Positions 56,641 through 64,000 of a stretch of DNA of 64,000 nucleotides are shown one piece after another (the first letter of the stretch is position 1; every line of letters starts with the position of its first letter). Both the position numbers and the translations under genes were made by a program. Origin of the DNA: Tupaia tana (lineage: Eukaryota; Chordata; Mammalia; Scandentia; Tupaiidae); the NCBI GenBank assembly GCA_026018925.1, contig JAKSZU010000005.1, positions 85,111,386 through 85,175,385 on the forward strand, written 5' to 3'. The notes beneath the pieces are model-generated. The model was given only the letters and a program-made list of their open reading frames with translations, made no database searches and was not told the DNA's origin.

Positions 56641-56694
<54 letters not shown>

Positions 56695-56785
56695 TGAGAA
56701 AGCAAGCCACCAGGTCCGAGACTTGAACCGTGGTTGGCCATGTGGGAGTCCAGCACCCTTATCCACCACGCCACCTGCCAGCCCC
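56561..56785 (-). mobile_element. SINE-S with target-site duplication
   Basis: AAGAACAGGTGAATTTT flanks it at 56544-56560 and 56786-56802. It has a (TTTA)n tail, (GA)n at 56644-56690, GGTCCGAGACTTGAACC and CACGCCACCTGCCAGCCCC. Confidence 0.95.
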
Positions 56786-56802
56786 AAGAACAGGTGAATT
56801 TT

Positions 56803-57164
56803 AAGTCACAATTGCTATTCATATATTTCAGGCACAACATACACAGAGAAATAATGAGGGAATTATATGTAATTTTATTCTGTAGGATTTAATGATATAT
56901 TCTCAGATTTTGCTTTCAAGATTAAAAACTGAAAACGATTCAACTTCTGGAGGATTTCCTAATACAGCATCTGGTTAGTGATCCTAAAATCTAAACCAAA
57001 CCAAAACACACAACTGTAATTTTATTAGGAAATATTTTCTGGAAAAATGCTTCAGGTTTAAAATTAAAATGAATCTGGTTTTTCTTTACTTATACATTAA
57101 TTATATTGTAACATCTTGAATAACTTGGCTGTTTGTCTACAGTAACAGAAAATAGGCTACATCT
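56803..57164. other. AT-rich DNA
   Basis: No repeat or gene recognised. Confidence 0.4.
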
Positions 57165-57337
57165 TGGGGCCAGCAGGCCTCATAGTGATTAAGGTGCTGG
57201 ACTCCAACATGGCTAACCATGATTCAAGACCCGTACCTGGTTGCTTGCTTTCTCAATTTCCCTCTCTCTTTCTCTGTCTCTTCCTAGTCAAAATAAATAA
57301 TAATAATAATGAATAAAACTAAATAAAATAATTCTTA
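57165..57337 (+). mobile_element. SINE-S with target-site duplication
   Basis: GGGGCCAGCAGGCCTCATAG head, GATTCAAGACCCGTACC, GTTGCTTGCTTTCTCAATTTC junction, and an AAATAAATAATAATAATAATG tail. AATAGGCTACATCT / AATAAGCTACCTCT flank it. Confidence 0.93.
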
Positions 57338-57593
57338 GAGAATAAGCTACCTCTCATTAACATCATTTTATTGCTTTCCATTAAGAATAATTTCAAAAAT
57401 CAATTGATCCTACCAGTAAAGTACTGAAAGAGAATGCCTTTAAATGATTATGCTCACCTCAAAATCATTCACATTTTTTGGCACAAAGCCTTCAATGATT
57501 AACATTTTTCATAGGAAAATAACTCATCTCTTCCCTAATTACATATTTGCCAATTATTATATACTGAGGAAAGCAAAAAAAAACAATGAGTGT

Positions 57594-57926
57594 ATCCAAG
57601 TGTGTATGTCCTGAGGAGAGCTTTAATGAGATTGGCTGTTGCCACGGCAGGTAATTAGTTACATCTTCCTGGTAAACTTGAGCTCCTGCCTTGCTAAGCT
57701 CAGTTCATTGTTGCCCTGATTTATGGCCTAGAACTCCAGGACTTTCATTTCAGCCCCATCTGCAAATCTTTGCTTGGCCCACATCAAGCTGTGAATGAGT
57801 GGAAGGTTTTGTGCACTCTGCTTCATTAATTGGAAAAGTGCAGGAACCTCACTTCAATCTGCATCACAACTGTACTCTGGATTTTTACCACGTACTATAA
57901 CCCTTACCTCTGTTCCGTTTAATTCT
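57594..57926. promoter_or_regulatory. Candidate conserved enhancer-like element
   Basis: Balanced-composition unique DNA between SINEs. It packs an inverted CCAAT box (ATTGG, 57631-57635), an RFX X-box-like GTTGCCACGGCA (57638-57649), a homeodomain TAATTAG (57652-57658), CTGATTTATGGCC (HOX/CDX-like) and TTCATTAATT. No open frame of note. Candidate only; no conservation data. Confidence 0.35.
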
Positions 57927-58140
57927 TTTTTTTTTTTTTTTTTTTTTCAAGTTTGTTTGTTTGTTTATTTCATGAACAAGAGAGAAGCAAAGAGAGAGTG
58001 CACCACCAGTAGGGTCCTGACACCGCCATTTACGCCAGCCTCAGCCAGCCTTGGATCCTGAGTACAAGTTTGTACCCACCATGGTCAGGGAGGTCTGCAG
58101 ACATGGACCTGGAAACTTCTCAGCGAGTTAGACTTGTTAA
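57927..58140 (-). mobile_element. SINE-3 copy
   Basis: T run, (TTTG)n, CATGAACAAGAGAGAAGC, TCAGCCAGCCTTGGATCC, TGGACCTGGAAACTTCTC: the same parts as 30400-30618 on the other strand. Confidence 0.55.
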
Positions 58141-58169
58141 CTCCCTGTGCTGCTTACTACTTTCCTAAA

Positions 58170-58442
58170 GCTTATTGTTTCTTCTTCTTTTTATTATTTT
58201 TATGTTTTTGCCATAGAGTGCATGAGCTTGATGGTGAGACAGAGATAGACAGTGAGAGAGAAAGTGAGAATTCACCACTTGGGGAGGAGGCCCAAGCTGC
58301 AGTCCCTTCTCCTCTGTTCTCCTCCTGGGATTTTGGGTGCACACGTGCCTGGCATGAGTTTCAAGCTGCCAGTCCTGGGATTCAAACCATGGTTGACCAT
58401 GTGGGAGTACATTACCTTAACCACCTTGCCATCAGCTGCCCC
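58170..58442 (-). mobile_element. SINE-L, middle-aged
   Basis: TTTTTGCCATAGAGTGCATG, CTTCTCCTCTGTTCTCC, TGGGATTCAAACCATGG and CCTTGCCATCAGCTGCCCC. TTTCCTAAA occurs on both sides. Confidence 0.92.
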
Positions 58443-58561
58443 TGCTTTCCTAAAATTTTATTATAAAGAATTGTCATTTTAAAGAGGTTCCTGAAGGATA
58501 TACAGTGTAACAATTACTCTAAATTACTTATATAGTGTTCTGTCATCATCAGACACACTGA

Positions 58562-58640
58562 TAGTAAGATAAGTCTATTTGGACTGCTAGAGTTGCTTTG
58601 ACAAAATGGGTAATTCACTTTACAAGTTAAGCGATGTATA
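58562..58640 (-). mobile_element. Possible MaLR LTR end fragment
   Basis: TCTATTTGGACTGCTAGAG and ACAAAATGGGTAATTCACTT resemble the last 70 bp of an MLT1/MST-type LTR in reverse. Short; weak. Confidence 0.3.
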
Positions 58641-58699
58641 GTAATTGAATGTATAAAAGAAATGTAAAAAGTGGTTATGCCATAGCTTTTTTTCATTTT

Positions 58700-58925
58700 C
58701 TTTTTAAATAATTTTCCTTCATTGTCAGAGGACAGAAGGAGAGAGGGATGGAGAGAAAAATAGCCCAGTGGTGTGTGCTCATGCTGTAATATTTTTCTGC
58801 ATTTCTCCACCCATGGACATATGTACCCCAAATCAAGTCTCCAGGGCTGGGATGAGAACTGTGTTCGGCCATGTGGGATCTGAAACCTTGATGTACAGGG
58901 CGTTACCACAGAACCAGAGAACCAT
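58700..58925 (-). mobile_element. SINE-2-like, diverged
   Basis: The reverse complement shows GGTTCTGTGGTAACGCCC (box A), TTTCAGATCCCACATGGCC, CACAGTTCTCATCCCAGCC (box B-like), and a CT-rich tail side. Confidence 0.5.
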
Positions 58926-59095
58926 TCTGCTATTGACTTTTGACCAGGGACATTTGGGAAACTGCCAAACAGACATTGTTACTATATTTATATTAAATAT
59001 GTGTGTAAAGACATATGTCCACAAGATTCATATCATGATTGATGGGACATTTTTTTTAATGTCTTGTTTTTAGACATATTTGAAAAACTGGATTA

Positions 59096-59360
59096 TTTTT
59101 TTTTTTGGAGAGGTTTTTTGCTATAAGGCGCGTGCGCTTGCCAGACAGAGAGAGAGAGACATAGAGACAGAAAGTGAGAAATCACCACCCAGGGTGGATG
59201 GTCACGCCGCAATCCCTTCTACTCCATTCTCCTCTTGGGATCTTGGGCACGCACGCACACGCGCCCGGTGTGAGTTTTAAGCCACCGGGTCCAGGACGCG
59301 AACCGTGGTCGACTACGTGGGAGTCCAGCGACATAGCCATTATGCTAACTGCTGGTTCCC
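59096..59360 (-). mobile_element. Young SINE-L with target-site duplication
   Basis: GAAAAACTGGATTA / CAAAAACTGGATTG flank it. CTATAAGGCGCGTGCGC to TGCTAACTGCTGGTTCCC. The hairpin CCACCCAGGGTGG (59185-59197) keeps a perfect stem with an internal A-T pair. Confidence 0.96.
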
Positions 59361-59929
59361 AAAAACTGGATTGGTTTTATAGCATGGGACTGATTGTTCT
59401 TTTTCTAATTTTTTTTTTCCTTTTAGAAATCATTTTATTAAGCATATATCTTTAGAGTGAAAAGAATGGCATTTAAAATATTTTATGTAATTAAAGTCGA
59501 AATAGTTATTTTTTACTTTAGATTAAATTTTATTTAAATATAATGAAAATAGAGAGGCTTAGAACATCATTAGTCTCCATAGAGAATACCTGAACTGTAA
59601 TCTAAATTTAATATTATTATCCTTTTCTCTGTATGACTTATTATCAGTTTATAAAGTTGTAATTCAGTTTATTGGTTAAATTATTGTGGTTTAACAATTA
59701 TATCAATATATATTAGATGTAATTGATTAATAAATAAATGTAAGATATTTTTAATGCAGCGTTCCTGACAGAATGCTTAAATGATGCATCCTGACATACT
59801 AAAATAAAAGGCAGTATCTGTAATATGTTAGAGAGAAAATTACCCATTACTGATTATGAGTCCAAACTGTCTAATAACACAAAGTTACCTTAAATATATT
59901 CCATTTCAGATCCTTCCTATATGTGAATT
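59361..59929. other. AT-rich DNA
   Basis: No repeat or gene recognised. Confidence 0.4.
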
Positions 59930-60480
59930 ATTCTTTACTTCACACCAAATGGATTGGCTAATTCAGAAAATGTGCCATTTTGGAAGCATCAGAAAATAAG
60001 CATCATTTACAGTGAAATTATCTTATGCTATAAATGTCAAACACTGTTCTTCTCAGCAGGCAATTCTAGTAAGCTCCTGAAACTTGCAGTTTTCTCTAAA
60101 TGATTTCGAACATAAAAGTGTCTATTCAAGCATTTGAAGGTGTAATGAGCTCCCTGTATCCTGGAACTATGACTGCTTTGCTTGACATTGTTGGACAATG
60201 TTGTGTTATCAAAACAGCAAATTTTCCAGCAAATAAAAGTGTAAGCCTTTCGGCAACAAAGATTTTAAAAACATGACTCTTTTGATTATTTTTTACAGTC
60301 TATTTTATAATGATTTGCCATCTTTAAAAGAACAATGAACATAATTTAAGCTTTATAAAATGACCTCAGGTCATCATTATAAACACTCATAATTCAGTGT
60401 AATCAAGTTATGCCTTTGAGATTTTTGCTGATGGTTGACCTTCTGAAACTAGATTAGACTTTTATGTTTTCTAAATTCTT
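59930..60480. promoter_or_regulatory. Candidate conserved noncoding element
   Basis: 550 bp of unique DNA free of SINEs. It has ATTGGCTAATTC, GGAAGCATCAGAAAATAAGC, GACATTGTTGGACAATGTTG (with SOX-like CATTGTT) and, at 60361-60373, TGACCTCAGGTCA. The last is two nuclear-receptor half-sites (AGGTCA) everted with a 1-bp spacer. Candidate only. Confidence 0.3.
60361..60373. promoter_or_regulatory. Everted AGGTCA half-sites (ER1-like)
   Basis: TGACCTCAGGTCA is a perfect 13-bp dyad apart from its centre base. It could bind nuclear receptors. The same core CCTCAGG also fits an AP-2-like word. Confidence 0.35.
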
Positions 60481-60968
60481 CTTGTTATTTAAAATTTAAG
60501 TTTTCTACTTTGTTCAACTGCTAACCTGAAACTTCTGTTTTTGGTTTGCTTTTTCTAAAATACTAAGGTAGTGGTGATTGATCTTATTACAAATTTCTAG
60601 AAATTATTTATTATTGTGTATTTTATTATTTCTACATGCATTTTATTGTATATATTTAGTTATGCAACATGATACTATGATATACATAAATGTAGTAAAA
60701 TGGTTATGACAGTGAAACAAACATATTTATCATCTCACATAGTTATCCATTCTCTTCCCAATGGCAAAAGCAGCTATAAACCATGCATTTAGCAAAAATG
60801 CTGAATGTAATACACTATTATTTACTATAGTCCTCATGTTGTACATTAGCCCTTTTGACTTGTTCATCCTAGCCATTTGCTAGTTGTTGATCCTTTTATA
60901 TACATCTCTTTATGTCCTTCTAACACCTCACCCAGCCCTGGTAATCACCGTGTTCTGTGTATGAGTGT

Positions 60969-60970
60969 AT

Positions 60971-61062
<92 letters not shown>
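60969..61062. repeat. (TG)n(GA)n compound microsatellite
   Basis: About 38 bp of TG followed by about 55 bp of GA, at the tail side of a minus-strand SINE-2. Confidence 0.95.
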
Positions 61063-61063
<1 letters not shown>

Positions 61064-61292
61064 CATGCCCAAAAGGAAGAGAGGGAGCAGAGCTCTCCTG
61101 CACATAAACATACACAGTCTGGTTATGCCATGACACTCTTCCCCAAGACCTCCAACTCTTCAAGATCTTGGGCACCTGTATGAACCCACAGTGTTTCAAG
61201 TCACTCAGGCCAGGATCCAAACTGTGGATGGCTATGTGGCTTCCAGCATGGCAGGCAGATGTTCTACTGACCAAGTCACAAAGGGTGGACCT
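61063..61292 (-). mobile_element. SINE-2 copy
   Basis: The reverse complement shows GACTTGGTCAGTAGAACATC (box A region), GCCATGCTGGAAGCCACATAG, AGTTTGGATCCTGGCC (box B-like), and CCAAGATCTTGAAGAGTTGG. Its pyrimidine-rich 3' side merges into the GA microsatellite. Confidence 0.6.
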
Positions 61293-61329
61293 CACTGTGT
61301 GTGTGTGTTTTTTTTCCTGCCTTTATATA

Positions 61330-61975
61330 TTTAACCATCACTAATCAATAGGGAAATGTAAATGGCACTATAACACGCTACCTCATAATTTTTATGATAA
61401 TTATTACAAACAAAGGAAAGATAAGAAAAAAGACAAAAAGGGAAAGGAAGAAAGAAGGCAGAAAAAGAAGACAGGCAAGAGACAAATGTTGGTGAGAGTG
61501 TGGGAAATGGGAACACTCATACATTGTTGGTGGGAATACAGATTGGTTCAGTAATAGAGAAAACAGTATGGAGATTCCTAAAGAAATTAAACATAGAATT
61601 GCCATAATTTGGCAATTCCTCTTCTATGTATGTACACACAGGACATGAAACCACCATGTGTAAGACTGTCTACAACATTATTCACAATACCCAGGATATA
61701 GAAATTATCTCAGTGGCTGTCAATGGATGAATAGATTAAAAATTGATATAATATTTATTAAATATTAATGATTACATTTATATACTGTTATATTAATATT
61801 ATTATATAATATTCATCTTTTAAAAAGATGAGTTCCTACCATTTTCCAAACAAGGGTGACCCTCAAATATATTATGTTAAGTAAAATAAACCAGAATCAG
61901 AAAAAAAATACATTGTCTGATCTTATTTATATGTGAACTCTTAAAAAAAAAGACAAAATTAAAACAGTATGAATT
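61330..61975 (+). mobile_element. L1 3' fragment (end of ORF2)
   Basis: TCAATAGGGAAATGTAAATG, GTTGGTGAGAGTGTGGG, GAACACTCATACATTGTTGG, AAACAGTATGGAGATTCC and GTGGCTGTCAATGGATGAAT are consecutive L1 ORF2 3' phrases. Truncated at both ends and too broken to code. Confidence 0.85.
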
Positions 61976-62509
61976 TGAAATATAAATCTTGTGTGATTTT
62001 GAACTTTTCAAGCATGGTAATGTGAAAGTTTGAGCTTTGGAATTTGCAAAAGTTTAAAATAGAGTCACAAGTAAGAGAGTCATGATGGCAAATTTATTTT
62101 TGCTTTATACTCATTAGACTAATTTATTTTACTGTCTCTGTCATAGTGGAACAATACTTTCACGTAGATTTTTAAATTGCATTCTGGTACATTAAAAGTT
62201 TAGTTTACTTTGCTGATGATACAATTATACAATAGCAACTCTAAATGTATTACTAAGTGTGTAAAAGAAATCCATGAATTTTTAAAAAATAAAAACAATT
62301 AAAATCCAAATGCTAAGTAGTTTGATATCTACAAATGCTAAAATAGCCTTTAAAATTTTTCCAGAAACATCTTTTCAAAAGTAGTAAAATATTTACATGT
62401 TTGCATATTTTAACTCACATTCACATCATATTCACACTTTTTCTTACAGTTTATCTTAATGCATTGTTATTTTAATCCTTACAAGTCTTAGATCAATTAC
62501 AGTGTGTAC
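61976..62509. other. AT-rich DNA, maybe L1 3' UTR remains
   Basis: Directly follows the L1 fragment. Nothing further recognised. Confidence 0.35.
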
Positions 62510-62595
62510 AGGGTGTCCTTAGGACACAAACCTAGGACTTTCCTATGTGGCTTCAGACTTGCTGAGCATTGTGGCACCACAGCTGCCAACGGTTT
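62510..62595 (-). mobile_element. SINE-2 head fragment
   Basis: CACAAACCTAGGACTTTCC, ATGTGGCTTCAGACTTGC and CATTGTGGCACCACAGC match the SINE-2 head in reverse. Confidence 0.5.
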
Positions 62596-62805
62596 TAGAT
62601 TTGAAAAATATGAAACAGATTCATTCAAATAAATATTAGTGAGGCCACCACTTTGTACTCCTCCTGGGTTATACTTTGATTATACAATACTCATTGTTAG
62701 AAAAACTGGGCAAGCTTGGACAGAGTGCTAGAAGGTGAATCACACGCTTTTCCAGGGTCATACAGGAGTCAAATCTTTTCAAGGATTATTAGGAGACGTT
62801 ATTAG

Positions 62806-62985
62806 AATGGCAGGTGGCGTGGTGGTTGGGGATGCTGGACTCCCACATGGCCAACCGTGATTCGAGTCCCGGACCTGGCGGCTTGCTTTCTCACTTTCTT
62901 TCTCTCTCTTTTTCTCTCTCACTCTGTCCCTCCCTGATCTAAATAAATAAATGAAATTAAAAAAAAAAAGTTAAAAAAGGGAGAA
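62806..62985 (+). mobile_element. SINE-S, well preserved
   Basis: GGCAGGTGGCGTGGTGGTTG (box A), GATTCGAGTCCCGGACC (box B), GGCGGCTTGCTTTCTCAC junction and GATCTAAATAAATAAATG tail. It still has CpGs, so it is one of the younger short copies. Confidence 0.94.
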
Positions 62986-62998
62986 GCGATTTAATCTT

Positions 62999-63085
62999 CT
63001 TATTTATTTATTTATTTGCTACGTGGTATGTGTGCTCACCACAGAGACACAGAGAGAGGGCAAAAGTAAGACATCACCTACCTGC
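62999..63085 (-). mobile_element. SINE-L 3' end fragment
   Basis: (TTTA)n, TGCTACGTGGTATGTGTGC, CACAGAGACACAGAGAGAGG and AAGTAAGACATCACC; stops before the core. Tail-to-tail with the preceding SINE-S. Confidence 0.75.
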
Positions 63086-63719
63086 TTGTCCAGTCCTTTT
63101 AATTGTTGATCCAAGTTCTCAAATTTAGTAAACTTATTTTGTTAATCTGAATAATTTTTCACTAATGCAAATAATTTCTGCCCACTGGTTGAGATAATGG
63201 ACAGCTAGTAAACTTTTAGGACATGTGGCAGTTTTGTGTCTGACCTTAAATCATTATCCTAACATTTCTTTGTTAAGTTTCCTTGAATAGCCAAGTTGCT
63301 CAGATCTTGCTTGAGTGAGTCAAATCATGTTATCAGTTTTCTTTTTAATAAATAATATAAATAAAATCTTTGTGACAATGTAATTTTGTATCTAAGGCTT
63401 AGATTCTACATTTTTTAAAAATTGTGCTTTAGCACAATCTGTAGCAAAAAGTATCTTTAGTGCTCTATCAATTAAGACCTCAAGTAAGCTCTTCCTCAAT
63501 TTCAAAACAACATTCCAAAAGATTTATTACCCAATCAGTAGAATGGCTCACTTTCTTGATTTCTCACAAGTACATCAAAAAGGATTTGCCAAGACTTACA
63601 AGGTAACTTTTATTATACATTTTAAGTTATTTTAAAAATTCACCTTATTTATAGAGTGAAATTTAGATGAATCTGAAATAAAATGAAACAATAAAAATTG
63701 GACATTTTGTATTTTAGTA
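63086..63719. other. Unique DNA
   Basis: No repeat or gene recognised. Confidence 0.4.
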
Positions 63720-63985
63720 TTCTTTTTTTTTGGAGAGGTTTTTCGCTATAGGGCGCGTGCGCTCGCCAGACAGACAGAGAGAGACAGAGAGATAGAGAGC
63801 GAGAAATCACCCCCCAGGGGGGATAGTCACGCCGCAATCCCTTCTCCTCCATTCTCCTCTCGGGATCTTGGGCATGCACGCACACGCGCCCGGTGTGAGT
63901 TGTAAGCCACCGGGTCCGAGACGCGAACCGCGGTCGACTACGTGGGAGTCCAGCGACATAGCCATTACGCTAACTGCTGGTTCCC
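63720..63985 (-). mobile_element. Young CpG-rich SINE-L with target-site duplication
   Basis: TATTTTAGTATTCTT occurs before the T run and again at 63986-64000. Near-consensus body from CGCTATAGGGCGCGTGCGC to GCTAACTGCTGGTTCCC. Confidence 0.97.
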
Positions 63986-64000
63986 TATTTTAGTATTCTT

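Noticed and set aside
15075-63885. Recurrent open frames reading CVHAQDPERRMEEKGLRRDH and PPWGVISRFLSLCLSLSVW in many places
   Set aside because: They are all the same SINE-L body read in one frame; the 'protein family' is the repeat, not a gene.
1-64000. CRISPR array, operon or other prokaryotic system
   Set aside because: Regularly recurring units are dispersed SINEs on both strands with target-site duplications; no short direct repeats with unique spacers, and no bacterial-type genes.

Overview
This is a mammalian, AT-rich, gene-poor window (intergenic or deep intronic) dominated by interspersed repeats. I see no intact protein-coding gene and no functional RNA gene. The placental origin follows from MIR fragments, L1, hAT miniature elements and MaLR-type LTRs related to MST and MLT1. 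The species cannot be named from sequence alone. The MST-like LTR and the private tRNA-derived SINE would fit a Euarchonta lineage such as a colugo, but that is a weak guess from memory and not a database result.

The main content is about 55 copies or pieces of one tRNA-derived SINE, roughly one per 1.2 kb. Labels used here are mine. SINE-L is the long form (about 260 bp): a tRNA-like head with RNA polymerase III boxes A and B, then a GTG/CGTG-rich block, a GGAGGAGAAGGGATTG-like core, a C-run/G-run hairpin, a CT-rich stretch, a GCCCTATAGCAAAA-like end and an A tail. SINE-S (about 150 bp) lacks the middle and runs from the head straight to CTTTCTCACTTTC plus (CT)n and an AATAAA-like tail. Young SINE-L copies (for example 7604-7870, 26440-26698, 27081-27360, 29880-30162, 33808-34087, 35469-35727, 37413-37668, 48709-48970, 59096-59360, 63720-63985) are close to each other, have clear target-site duplications and carry most of the CpG in the window. 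Older copies have lost their CpGs. Two weaker families are also present: SINE-2 (48483-48668, 56215-56438, 61063-61292 and relatives), with a different tRNA-like head, and SINE-3 (9515-9775, 22915-23100, 30400-30618, 57927-58140).

Layout. 1-3.9 kb: packed SINEs, a possible decayed protein-coding copy on the minus strand (1444-1845) and one copy of an unidentified repeat (766-977). 4-10 kb: an unassigned old repeat, a hAT miniature element, an ERV1-like LTR and an MST-like LTR carrying three SINEs. 10-24 kb: long repeat-poor stretches, MIRs, the second copy of the unidentified repeat (15385-15577) and a nested SINE (17568-18140). 24-41 kb: scattered SINEs, a second nested SINE (27012-27553), a hAT miniature element, and an MLT1-like LTR holding a SINE. 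41-48 kb: a quiet 3-kb stretch, an inverted SINE cluster, an MLT2-like LTR holding a SINE, and an L1/SINE-2 junction. 49-54 kb: very AT-rich, few repeats, one clear MIR. 54-64 kb: dense SINEs, two stretches that look like conserved noncoding DNA (57594-57925 and 59930-60480), and an L1 3' fragment (61330-61975).

No genes act together here. The most interesting signals are: a stem-loop in the SINE body that stays complementary while its bases change between copies; an alternating purine-pyrimidine block in the same SINE that has grown into TG microsatellites; an unidentified dispersed repeat with an A-rich 3' end; and enhancer-like unique DNA at 57.6 and 60 kb.
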